Assembly: GCF_034702125.1 (NCBI RefSeq)
Contig: NC_085873.1
Span: forward strand, 44,873,472 to 44,937,471
Length of the DNA stretch: 64,000 nt
From: Engraulis encrasicolus
Lineage: Eukaryota; Chordata; Actinopteri; Clupeiformes; Engraulidae
Reading direction: 5' to 3'
Shown: positions 11,160 to 21,726 of the stretch, piece by piece
Layout: each line of letters opens with the position of its first letter
How positions within the stretch are numbered: position 1 is the first letter of the stretch
Notes under the pieces: generated by a model
The model's input: only the letters and a program-made list of their open reading frames with translations
Database searches by the model: none
Told to the model about the DNA's origin: nothing
Made by a program: the position numbers and the translations under genes

Positions 11160-11520
11160 GCATCCGACACCAATACAGAGTTACAATGATTTTGTCACTG
11201 AAAAGGTGCTTTTTTTTTTTCAAAAGTCACCAGATTCACCAAAAAGTAACTTAAGTCGCCAAAATGAGTTTTTTTAGTCGCCAGGGAAAATTGGGAACAC
11301 TGCAGGCACCCGAGTGTACTGTCGATTCTCAAATACAATACAAACCTACCAACACCGGCCCAGAGTTACAATGACTTTATCACTGAATAGGCGCCAGATT
11401 CACCAAAAAGAAGCTTTAGTCGGTAAATGAGGTTTTTAGTTGCCATTGATGGCAAAAAAAGGCGCTGACTTGGGAACACTGCAGGCGCCTGAGTGAACTG
11501 TCGATTCTCAATTACAATTG
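11160..11520. repeat. Tandem duplication of a ~185-bp unit
   Basis: The words AGAGTTACAATGA, TCACTGAA, CAGATTCACCAAAAAG, GGGAACACTGCAGGC and CTGTCGATTCTCAA occur in the same order at 11176-11335 and again at 11361-11520. Each unit contains a fragment of the GTCGCCA...GGAACACTG repeat related to the CAGTGTTGCCA MITEs. Confidence 0.7.
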
Positions 11521-11932
11521 CCCTATCCTCTCAGAAGTCGATCGCAGTCAAAACTATACTCAGGCTGAATCTCAAATGGTGCACTTGTGCACTTAAGTGT
11601 TCATGTTTCAGTGTGCATGTCGTATTAGTTACACCATTTGAGATTCAGCCTCAGTCTTTGTCCTTAATCAATACAAGACAAGACACCAGGTGTTACATGT
11701 GCAGGGTCCATGCCCCTCAGCCTTTCAGACGCCTGTGAAAACTACTTTCTTTCTTTTTGTCCTTTCCTTAGAAAAGAAATAAAAACCTTTCACCTTCACC
11801 TTGTTATACACTGCTTGCAATTCCCAATAATATTTGCTTATTGATTTTCTTTCAGCACTAAAGAAAAGCATTGGTCTAGACTGAATGAATGAAAAAGCAA
11901 AAGTGGTGTGTGAGTGTAGACCAACAAGGCAA

Positions 11933-12324
11933 TAGAGGTGTGTCGTTCATGAACGAGCCGGTTCTTTTGAACGGCTCTCTGAAGTGAACGATGGGAACCG
12001 GATCACAGCTGGGGGAGCCACTCGACCGTTATTTCGTTCATTTTTCATTAATTTTAAGCACGTGACCTTTACCAGAGTAATTAAATTCGGGAAAAAACAC
12101 CATTGTTTACCTCAAAGAGAGGCAAAAACGGTCTTTAGAAGCAGGAGAATAATCAGTTGTTGTTTGGACAAAACTACCTTGAGGTGGAGTCAAAATATTA
12201 CATTCTTAACACTGAATAAATAATTTTTAAAAGAGCCAAAAGAGCCAGTTTTTTGAACGGCTCTTTGAAAGGAACGAGCCACTAAGATCCGGATCCCGAA
12301 AAAGAGCCATATATCCCATCTCTA
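11933..12324 (-). mobile_element. hAT-type MITE (TAGAGATGGG family), copy A
   Basis: About 392 bp. Its ends are TAGAGGTGTGTCGTTCATG and, on the right, CATCTCTA. The same sequence recurs inverted at 12326-13104 and again at 39850-40242. A single G separates it from copy B, so the two stand head to head. No coding capacity. Confidence 0.8.
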
Positions 12325-12325
12325 G

Positions 12326-13104
12326 TAGAGATGGGATTTATGGCTCTTTTTTGGGATCCGGATCTTAGTGGCTCGTTCCTTTCAAAGAGCCGTTCAAAAA
12401 ACTGGCTCTTTTTAAAATTATTTATTCAGTGTTAAAAATGTAATGTTTTGACTCCTCCTCAAGGTAATGTTGTCCAAACAACAACTGTCTATTCTCCTGC
12501 TTCTAAATACCGTTTTTTAGGGATGCACCGATACCGATACTGGTATCGGTATCGGCTCCCGATACTACTCATTATACTCGTACTCGTACTAGTCAAGCAC
12601 TTGCCTATACCAGCTATGAGTACTACTATTACTCAAAACAATGCAAAATCTTGTCACGTTCTGTGGACTTGAAATCAGCATAGAAAAAAGTGCCACCTAA
12701 TACATTTACTAACATTTAAATCTATATGGAAATGGACAATAAAAATATCACAGGTGGAAAAAAACAAGGCCATGCATTTATTTTCATTGTATTTTGGTGG
12801 TAAAAGGTATCGGTATCGGTAGGCCTACTGGGTATCGGCAAGTGCACACATAAATGTACACATACTTGTATCGGTTTTCAAAAAAGTGGTATCAGTGCAT
12901 CCCTACCGTTTTTGCCTCTCTTTGAGGCAAACAATTGTGTTTTTTCCCCAAATTAAATTACTCTGGTCGAAGTCACGTGCTTAAAATGAATGAAAATTGA
13001 ACGAAATAACGGTCGAGTGGCTCCCCCAGCTGTGATCCGGTTTCCATCATTCACTTCAGAGAGCCGTTCAAAAGAACGGATCGTTCATGAACGACACAAC
13101 TCTA
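12326..13104 (+). mobile_element. hAT-type MITE (TAGAGATGGG family), copy B, split by a second MITE
   Basis: Starts TAGAGATGGG and ends ACACAACTCTA, inverted relative to copy A and interrupted at 12518-12905. The outer flanks of the A+B pair are AAGGCAA (before 11933) and ATGGCAA (after 13104), six of seven bases alike, which suggests that the pair may have entered as one unit. Confidence 0.75.
12518..12905. mobile_element. hAT-type MITE nested in copy B
   Basis: Ends TAGGGATGCACCGATA and TATCAGTGCATCCCTA. Flanked by CCGTTTTT on both sides (12510-12517 and 12906-12913). Rich in GGTATCGGTATCGG words. Confidence 0.85.
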
Positions 13105-13604
13105 ATGGCAACACTGTTTGAGATGGAGTATTGTGATCATAGATGTAGAAAATAAATTCGCGATAGCACTGGGAAATGGAGCACATGGAGCTTCCCAACT
13201 TCCGTAGGTAGTGTAGGCACTTTAAAGGCCCGTTCCCACTTTGCCGGCGAGCGCGTTGACGCCGACGCCTTCAATGCATTTTCAATGGAAAGCGGCAACG
13301 CCCTCGCAAAGGATTCTGGGATACGCGGTGCGGCTACTTTGACAGTTGACGCGCGTCAAAAAAGTTGAGCGAGCTTCTACTTTATGCTAATTACTCGCGG
13401 CCAACGCGGAGCGTTATCCAATGATTGTCGAGTACATGAGGAATTCCCATGAAACCAAGGGCTATGTTTTGCTGCTTAAAAGTAGTTTTATGACTGGTTA
13501 TCATACATTTTAATGTAAGATGCATACACTTCAAGAAACTATGAAGTGCAAGGTCTTTGTGCTTATGTTCAAAGGATTATGTACATACAGCCTATACATT
13601 AATA

Positions 13605-15813
13605 CAGCCTATTGTTAAACAACAGTCATAGTGCTTACCAGGAATGTTTTGTTGATGATATTTGTGACTGGAAATCGCAGTAGCAATGTATTTAGCATGG
13701 GCGTAATTTATGGTGGGGACGGTAGGGACACGTCCCCACCAATATTTAGCCCCCTACTGTGTAATCACGACCAGTGTTGCCGGTAACGTTGTAGTCGCAC
13801 TACTTTTTTTCAGTAACGAGTAGGCCTAGTCTAACAACTACCATTTCAAAACGTCAGATTAAAGTTACTTATGTAAGACACCGTGCGTTACTATTTCTGG
13901 TACATAGGCCTGCCTACAGTACTTTTTGTTTCAAGCGAGGAGTTTGTGGCGACGCCTGAGTAGGCCTATAAAAAAAAACGTTTTATGAAAGGCGATAGAG
14001 GGATAACTTCGCCCTGCCATTAAATCAGATTGTGGTGAAATGTAGTAGCCTAGTCCTAGGTATAGGCCTACAAACGGTTCTGAATCTTAATTAGCCTATT
14101 CCAACAGTTGTGCCGACATCATCGGCAATTTCTAATTCACTATTTGGGTGCAGGGACCGGAGCTCTGCAGATGCGTAATAGTTGCGTGACAAGCAGAGAG
14201 AGGCGGAGAAAGGTGAGGGGTAAAAAAGTGGCCTATTTAAGAAGAAATGTGGTATCTGCGCAGCGCAGATAATAACGAATTGAAATGCACCCTTGATCTA
14301 CTAATACGGGTGTAGCCTATTTAAACTACCGTCGAAAGGACGGGCAGGCTTCAGAATCTTCAGTCTTCCTTTTAAAAAAAAATCCGTCGGACAAACCTCT
14401 GTTAACGCGACCCATGTGGTAAATGAAAGAGTTCCTAAAGGAAGGCTACACTTCGGCAAAACATTTCCCTTATTTCATATTAAATTAACCTGACTTGGTT
14501 TTACAGGCTATTTAACTGTAGGACTACTTGAGTAGCCTAGACTAATTGCTGCGACTTGGTTCTGATCTCGCTGAACATCCAACGCGGCTGAAATGGAAGC
14601 CTTCCATGAAGAGTATGTAACCAACATCATTCAAAAATCGCAGATAGGCCTACACCTACTCATTGTGTTGTATTGCATTTCGGTCATGTAGAAGGGCTAC
14701 AAAGCTAACTGGTATGTTGTAGCATTAAAATTCGCCTACAACGTGACACAGTTGGTGCGCAACTATGTGGTGACATCGCTGGGATTTCTGTCAAGACGCG
14801 CTGCGCAAAGACACTTGCACGCGCACGTGTGTTGCCTGTAGGCTGCTATGATGCAAACGCAGCTACAGGCAGGGAGAAAGCGAGAGATAGGGAGTTAGCC
14901 TATGAGAATGTGTTGTTTTGTATGTAGGCTACAACAGTCCACACAGCATCGCTAATTTTGGAGGATAAAAAGGGTCAGTCGAGTCGGCACCGGAACCCAA
15001 AAAAGTTTTCTGGGCCGGGTCTTATTTATTTTTTATTTAAAAAAACATGCAAGCTTATTTCAAGAAAAGGTTTGCAAATGTCAGTGTCATTTTTGTTGCT
15101 GTTAAAATAGGCCTAAATGTCAATAAAGTGAGAGTAAAGTAGGCTAGGCCTATTGGCAGAACTGGTGATCATTTTCATGTTAGGCAATACCACTTTGCTG
15201 ACATTTGAACCCAAAGCTACTTATATGTTATTGGTAACAGGTCTCTGGAACAATGTTGTATCAGAACTGGCTGCTTTGGTCAATTTCACTCCAGTCATGG
15301 ATGGAGGTGTAAACAGAGGCAGCCTAAGGGTGGGATTTAAGCCTGCAACCGTGTGATTGAAAGACCAACTTCCTAAGGAACGCTCGTTGACATATCATCT
15401 GCTCATTGATATAACATCTGTGTGCCATGAACTTATGATTGGTAATCCTCCCCCCCCCCCCCCCACACACACACAGACACAATGAAAATGGTCAAAAATA
15501 ATCCCCCTCTAAAACCATTGAGCTACATTAATTCATAGGCTAATACATTCTCATATTGCGTTAATATCATACTTTTAACAATTGTATTTGCTAAATTTTC
15601 TCCCCCGAACCCCCACCAATTTTGTGTCCCCACCAATGTCAAAGTCAAAGTTACTCCCTTGGTATTTAGCATGGGTTCCCCTTTCCATTCCATACATTTT
15701 CCCACATGAAGGACTGGCCTACACTCGTTACTGCAGTATACATGCAGAGCTAACTGGCTACAATGGGAACCAATGACACTGAGCCTTCTCCCTGTTAGAG
15801 ATTCTCTGATTCT
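13605..15813 (+). repeat. Dispersed repeat, copy 1 (split by a 1.96-kb insertion)
   Basis: 13605-13701 and 15662-15813 together match 56076-56465 closely (for example AGCCTATTGTTAAACAACAG, TTCCATACATTTTCCCACAT and CTTCTCCCTGTTAGAG in order). The intervening 1,960 bases are absent from the other copy. Nature of the repeat unknown. Confidence 0.75.
13702..15661. mobile_element. 1.96-kb insertion flanked by a 14-bp direct repeat
   Basis: The direct repeat GTATTTAGCATGGG occurs at 13688-13701 and 15662-15675. The paralogous empty site near 56310 has it once (with CCT for CA). The insert begins CGTAATTTATGGTGGGGAC and ends near AGTTACTCCCTTG. It contains GTCCCCACCAAT near both ends and no long frame. 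The long duplication is more like that of a retroposed sequence than of a cut-and-paste element; the type is unresolved. Confidence 0.6.
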
Positions 15814-15869
15814 ACCTCTATGATTGTGATACACTCAAGGGATCTTAACTCCTATGCGGCCCTTCCCGC

Positions 15870-16004
15870 CAGTATTGCCAGATAGGGCGGGCTACTTGGG
15901 ATGGCCGTCTGCGGGTTCTGGGACCATAGAAACCAATGTAATTTGTTGAAATTGGGCAGAATTTGGAGAATCTTTAGGGTGGGGGGACACATCTGGCAAC
16001 ACAG
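15870..16004. mobile_element. CAGTGTTGCCA-family hAT MITE, diverged
   Basis: Ends CAGTATTGCCAGAT and ATCTGGCAACACAG. Flanks CTTCCCGC and CTTCTCGG share six of eight bases. Confidence 0.6.
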
Positions 16005-17031
16005 CTTCTCGGTGCCTTGCTGGTATCACTCATGCACGTGCGCGTGCACACACACACACTGAAAGACAGATGTTCTGACCTTTCATTCATTCATTCATTC
16101 AGAATCTGGACCAATGCCTTGCTATTCTATAGTGCTGGAAAATCAATAAGCACATACTGGGATCTGTACACCTTGCCCTATTCACCCTGTATGTCAGACT
16201 TTTACATTTCACAATGTGTACTGTAGCAATGCCATAAAGCAACAAGACATAAATGAGTAGAGGAGTAGGCTACAGAGTAAGCAGCGTATAACAACGCTTA
16301 TATGCTTGCAAAGTGTAGAAAGGCGAAGGCGAGAGGAAGGGTTTTTCTCATTTATTTTTTGCATTGAAGCACACTAAGAAAAGGGGGTAAAAGAAAGGAT
16401 TTTTCTCAGGTGTCTGAAAGGCTGAAAGGCATGACCCTGCACATGTAGCACCTGGTGTCTTGTATTGTATAAGGACAAAGACTGAGTAGTTTTGACTGCG
16501 ATCGACTTCTGGTCACATCACTCTTTATTATTTAGCACAAAACGGTAATATCTCATTGATTTGGACAAATGTTTAACACCTAATATATCCATGCGATTTA
16601 TAGTATAACATTTGCAGGTTTCTTGTGCACAATTTTGGGTCAGACTTGGAATATCTTAGAATTTACCGTATGTGATATGCCTGAGCCCTGGCAAATATAT
16701 TGGCTATTTTCGTTCTTAACTAGCAGAGAAGTGCATACTATTTACTACAAATGACATTTTACTCATTAAACTTACACCTCTTGCGTTCATTCTCTACTGA
16801 GCAGAGAATGAATGCAAGAGGATTACATTTAATGACTAAAATGCCATTTGTAGTAAATGCACTTGAGTATTTCTCTGGGTGCATTGGCCATCTATCTGAC
16901 TGCCAGTTTGAATGTAAAGGCTCCTGCAAAATGATGACAAAATTTGTAAAATGTATTTCTGTTGTGTTTAATGATGGAGGACTTTATACGCTCTATGCAA
17001 CCCTTTAATGACAGCAATGTTCATTTTAGTT
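16005..17031. other. No gene seen
   Basis: AT-rich sequence with an (ATTC)n run near 16085. It includes an inverted pair of GAATGAATGCAAGAGG-like words around 16755-16850 that explains a short frame there. No family was recognised. Confidence 0.5.
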
Positions 17032-17039
17032 AATGTATG

Positions 17040-17237
17040 CAGGGTTGCCAGATGAGGCTGAGGATTTCCAGCCCAAAAAAAGCTCAAAACCCACCTTGAA
17101 GCACAAAATCCCGCTCAATTCTATGTATTTCTATGGCAAAAATTGGGCAGGTTTTTCTGCAAAATGCCATTTTTACCCACACAAAGCCATCCTAAGCAGC
17201 CCAATTGGGCGGGAAACAGCCCAATCTGGCAACACTG
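17040..17237. mobile_element. CAGTGTTGCCA-family hAT MITE, perfect target duplication
   Basis: Ends CAGGGTTGCCAGATG and ATCTGGCAACACTG. Flanked by AATGTATG at 17032-17039 and 17238-17245. Internal words GGGCAG, CCCAATTGGGCGGG and a TATTTCTATGG core recur in relatives at 21.6 and 52.7 kb. Confidence 0.85.
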
Positions 17238-17434
17238 AATGTATGTGCTTAATGTTGCATTTACAGGTGTCAACACGCTAAAATAACAATTCATTAAAAT
17301 GGCATTGCAATTATGACTGTTAAAAAATATGACAATGCAGCAGCTAGATATATAAAAGATCCCATGGAGACACACCCACATGAGCAAATGGAAACTTATA
17401 TAAAGAGCTTGTGAAATACGCAATATGTTCTCAC

Positions 17435-17573
17435 CTCCACAGAGATTTTCAAGGGCAGTTGGCGGCAGATACTGTACTGCTTTGGCAGCCAAGTTTAGAT
17501 AGCTGGTGAAAAGTACTGGGCGCCGGGCCAACTCTGCTGCAATGGCACACAGGGCAAAAGCCACCCAGGAACA
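17435..17573 (-). CDS. Candidate single exon of an unknown gene
   Basis: On the minus strand a polypyrimidine-CTCCAG acceptor (17574-17579) precedes an open stretch that ends at a strong GGAG/GTGAGA donor (17430-17435). The 46-residue translation has an Ala-rich hydrophobic helix-like start (WVAFALCAIAAELARR) and a Leu/Ala-rich remainder ending LPPTALENLCG. I do not recognise the family. No partner exons were found nearby, so it may be an isolated exon of a large gene, or chance. Confidence 0.25.
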
Positions 17574-17596
17574 CTGGAGTGGGAATAGAGCATCAT

Positions 17597-17835
17597 CCCA
17601 AGATGAGATACCCACCTAAGGAAGAGGAGTGGGAGTGCAAGAGGAAGAGCAAGAGCGAGTATCTAACTATCGGCCCAAGATGACATACCCACCCAAAGAA
17701 GACTATCAGAGTCTCCGGGACACGAGTGGGAGAGCAGGAATTAGAATCCATCAACCCAAGATGACGTATACACCGAAGAGAGACTGCAAGACTGACTATG
17801 CGTATTGCGTATCCATCCTAGAAAGACTCCCAGAC
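17597..17835 (+). repeat. Three degenerate ~79-bp tandem units
   Basis: CCCAAGATGA followed by a TA-CCCACC-like stretch recurs at 17597, 17674 and 17755. Units two and three translate in one frame to PKMTYPPKEDY and PKMTYTPKRDC, but the first unit is in another frame. This leaves an old coding repeat possible but unproven. Confidence 0.4.
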
Positions 17836-18105
17836 TTCTGCATCTCAGGTAGAAAGTGTCGTAGGTTTTAAGACTACATTTCTTCATTAATATTTACAAT
17901 TATTTATTGTACATTAACACAATATCTTGACATGTCTAATATCTTCATTTTAGAGGGTTTACTCTTTGGTTTTCTGTGTATCTGCAAATAGGGCCTTTCT
18001 CTATCTGTGTCCACCAAGGACAGCTGCCCTGTCGTAAACTTAGCTACAGAGTTGTCGTTTATCACAGAGCCACTTGGGGCTGGAGTTAGTGAGTTGGTCA
18101 CCTAT

Positions 18106-18436
18106 AGGGCTTTCAGGCCGACCAGAACGGTGCTGGAGTCGGTGCCCGAACCAATTACGTTCAGCACTTAAGTGTTTTTCTCTGAGAACCGCCCGTGTTC
18201 ATAGCGGGCTCCGATCTCTTTCCGCAAGTGACTGTGTTACCCGGATGAACCTGCTGACGGCCACGCTGTCGTCACGGTTCGCGGAGAAAAACCTAGTACT
18301 TTGCAGTTCGCATTGCGAACCAACTTTCCGGTTCACGAACGCAAATATCTTTGGCGTGAACGCGACGGCCAGTTTGCGATTACCGGTAGGTGCGGGAACG
18401 GGCCCCAGTACGGTTTTCAGTCGGCCTGAAAGCTCT
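18106..18436. mobile_element. Palindromic MITE with GGCTTTCAGGCCGAC-type ends
   Basis: The left end AGGGCTTTCAGGCCGACC and the reverse complement of the right end (AGAGCTTTCAGGCCGACT) match. Inner GGTGCGGGAACGG and GGTGCCCGAACC also pair. No convincing target duplication was found. Confidence 0.6.
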
Positions 18437-18818
18437 ATTAGTGGCTCAGGCCCACTTGCCAGAGACACTAGGTCTGGGCAATACAACACCATGTTTGGCT
18501 CAAGGCCATAGGAGATGCTGATCAATTTGAGAATGTATTCTTGTACTGAGGTACTGATGTGTTGTCCTTGTTGGGTCTTGAACACAAGATGATGAGGGGT
18601 TTAAATACTGTTCTCAGATGCAGTTCAAGAGAACGGTTTAGGCAAGGATAGGTGAGGTTAGGTTCTGAGCAGGGCTTCGTGCTCTGGATCAGAACAAGCC
18701 GTTCTCATACTTGGGAGAGCTGGGTAAGAGATAGGCCGGGTGGCTGCTGCCATTTGGGCAGCATAGCCCTGGTGCTAGCAGGTTGCTATGCTATGCTATG
18801 CGGTAGCATGTCATTTTT

Positions 18819-19427
18819 CCGACACCCCTTTGGTCCGATTCGTCAATATTCCGAAAATTTCCCATTAATCCTACAGCCCACTAACTCGAAATAATTAAAT
18901 GAAACCCTTTGCTCCGACAGCTCAATGTTCCGACCAATGGCTGTTTGTGGTTGGTCATCATCCCAGGTCGTATGTCCTGCTTTTCCCGGTGCCAAGTAGA
19001 CTTCAGCTGCATGCGCTGCGACGAGCACATAGATGTCGTCTGAGTCGGTCTTGCTGTGCTCTTACCAAAACCACCCCTAAACATAACCTGTCATTAATGC
19101 AATGTTGCCAAGTTTTACAATTGTGCCCTAACCAAAACCCTTCCTAACCCTAACCTGTCAGTAGGCTATTGCAATGTTTCTGAGTTTTCAATTTGTGCCT
19201 TGACCAAAACTTTCCCTAAACCTAACCTGTCACAGACAGCAGCATGACCACTGCGTAGGCTTCAGAGATGACGGTGATCTAAAGCAGCTTTTGGTCGGAA
19301 CGTCGGAACATTGGACTGTCGGGACAAAGGGTTTCATTTAATTGGTAAAAAGTTATCAGAGACTAAGTGCTGTAGGATCAATGGGAAATGTTCGGAACAT
19401 TGACGCATCGGACCAATGGTGCGTCGG
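18819..19427. repeat. Foldback element with TCCGAC-rich arms of about 130 bp
   Basis: 18819-18950 and 19290-19427 are inverted copies (shared words GGTCCGAT, TTTCCCATTAATCCTACAG, AATTAAATGAAACCCTTTG, CAATGTTCCGAC). The loop holds two to three tandem stretches with CCCTAA(A)CCTAACCTGTCA. Confidence 0.75.
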
Positions 19428-19429
19428 TA

Positions 19430-21050
19430 ACATGAGCGGACCCCATGCTATGCTATTGGGACACATGGGGCATTTGGCCACCATGGTTAGGAACTTGGGT
19501 TATGCTATGGGTAACTGTAATAACGTAGTTACTATGCTCTCTCACTTGCAATGTACACTAAATTGGTAATCTCTTGGCAAATGGACTAATTCTCCAGAGT
19601 GACTTTATGGCTGCTTCTATATTATTAAGTATTAATTGGTAAATAGATAAACATCCACGAGTCAGATGGCGGGTGGTTATCCTTGTGCAAGTCTTATTAA
19701 TTAAATTTGGTTATGACTATTTTATTGGCCCAGCTAATAATCTTAATTAGTAATGTGGGTTTATAAAAAGTTACAACAAAAGACAGATAGATACTGACAG
19801 ATATATAAAGACGGATAAGATAAGAGTGTAAGAAAGGTTCAGGAATGTGATTACACTAGGTATTTTGAGTAGATATTGTGCATGCACCGTAGCCAAATTA
19901 TGTTATTCTCTATGTAATCTCCACTGACACTGTCATCAATGAGCTATTAAATTGAGCACATGATTATCATCCTGTAAAGCAAGAGTGAGAGAGGACTGTT
20001 TTTCTGTCACTGCACAATATGAGCACGCATCCACACACACGCACACACAAATACTTTCTAAAACATTTTCTCCCCCATATTACTTCAAAAAGGCGAAGAA
20101 AAAGACACAAAGAGCTCTGTTTGGCCTGAGCTGACATACTGTAGATGAGAGCGATAAACGCACATGAATGAAATTAGGGGGCAACTTTTCATTCTTCTTC
20201 TTCCTCCTCCTCTTTTTCTTCCTCCCGTAAGTGGCCGCTGACGGTCCTTTTAGACATCAAAAGATCCGGATGCAGCTTTGTCTGCTTCTTTTGACCTCTT
20301 TCCAAGAGAGGCTGTTTTCATAAAACCCTTAGCTTTGATATGTAAACTTCTCACACACAAACATCCACAAGCTTCACATAATATGTAAACTTGATGCATC
20401 AACACCCCTGCTGCCGCCATGGTTCTTCCAACACCATTTCTTTCTTTTTTTTAACCATTATTTATTATTTTAAAATTTATTTATTTCATTCCCTTATTGC
20501 CTTCATGCTGCTGTCTGTGCTGCCGATGTGTTTGTTTTGTTTTCCTCCATCGCTAACTCGCCTTTCTGGCTCGGCTTGTCTCCTCTGTTCTGCTCGCTTT
20601 CTCATCATAAGTGTTCAGTGTTTCTCACCAGAGCGTCCAGGCGCATCGCATCAATTCAACCTTTTATCTCTCAAGTGTACGGAACAATCTTCACACAATG
20701 GGATAGGAAATGCACACACACACACAGAGCATTAAGTAGCCCACTGATGCCACCGATACAGACGGTGAGAGAAAGCATTTTGGTTTTTTTTTTTATTGTT
20801 TTAGCACAATAACTTCAATATTTATTATACATTAATGCTAAGTAACATACAGAAATATTCATACACAATAACCTTTGCCAATAAATCAAGAGATTCACAA
20901 GTACAATACATTTTTACAAAGGCGTAGAACTCTGACATTTTACACACAAACAAATGAAACAGAAAACAAAAGACAAGACAACAACAAAAACAGCTTTGTT
21001 TGTTTTTGTTTTTTTAAGTTTCAGTCAGTTTAGCTAGACAGGTTACGGTT
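19430..21050. other. No gene seen
   Basis: AT-rich sequence with pyrimidine-rich patches (about 20190-20225 and 20430-20480) and a short CA run near 20705. Frames here are low-complexity. Confidence 0.5.
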
Positions 21051-21053
21051 ACA

Positions 21054-21560
21054 ATGCTAGCCCATGGCCCGGCTGTAGCACAGTTAGATCCGGAGAGTGA
21101 GATTAGCTCTGTCGGACCCCAATGGACCAAATGGCTCCAGCGCTTTGAAAATTACACCACCGCAATGGCTATCATTGGAGATGAAACAAAAGCGCCTCTG
21201 CTTCATCTGGCTGGTGGGAAAATGCACAACATTTACAACACCTTTGCGGTGGGCAAGTATGCCGACGTTATGAAGAAGCTATCGGACCACTTCGCACCGA
21301 AAAGGAACATTCATTATGAAGTCCACGTCTTTAGGAAAGCTGCACAACTGCCTAGTGACATTTTGGATGTTTATGCCACCCGACTTTGCATGTTAGCCAA
21401 ACACTGTGAGTTTAGCGATGTGGACAATGAAATCAAGTCACAGATAATTCAAAGCTGCACGCCATCCAGGGTGCGTAAATTCGGCCTGATAGAGGCAAAT
21501 GAAGAGTTAAAAGACCTGCTGGGGTATGGATTAACGCTTGAAATGTCGGAACAGCCGTCG
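21054..21560 (+). pseudogene. Retrotransposon Gag-like fragment
   Basis: About 169 residues from a start codon: after a variable N-terminus come W..W.QRFENY, a LLHLAGG..HNIY segment, a DVMKKLSDHFAPKRN segment, VFRKAAQLPSD, YATRLCMLAKHCEF and IKSQIIQSC. The order and spacing match the capsid region of Ty3/Gypsy-type Gag proteins common in fish. The normal continuation (zinc knuckle, protease) is absent, because from about 21560 the reading frame runs into a foldback MITE. No LTRs are visible. It could be a solitary Gag-derived gene, but the frame ending inside a MITE argues for a remnant. Confidence 0.6.
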
Positions 21561-21726
21561 AAAGGTTCTCAAAAACAGCCAAATTTGGCCATTTGGTGTT
21601 CTTTTCAGCCGTTTTGTCCCCATAGACGTCAATGTAATTTGTTGAATTTGGGCCGAATTTAGCGGATTTTGGCTGTTTTTGAGAACCTTTTGGGCGGGAT
21701 TTAATCAGACACATCTGGCAACACTG
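21560..21726. mobile_element. CAGTGTTGCCA-family hAT MITE, left end altered
   Basis: Right end ATCTGGCAACACTG (to 21726). AAAGGTTCTCAAAAACAGCC near the left pairs with its complement at 21668-21693. The expected left terminal CAGTGTTGCC is not present. Internally very close to the element at 52626-52781 in opposite orientation. Confidence 0.65.

Noticed and set aside
18074..18585. 145- and 128-codon frames on opposite strands
   Set aside because: They lie across the palindromic MITE at 18106-18436 and mirror each other.
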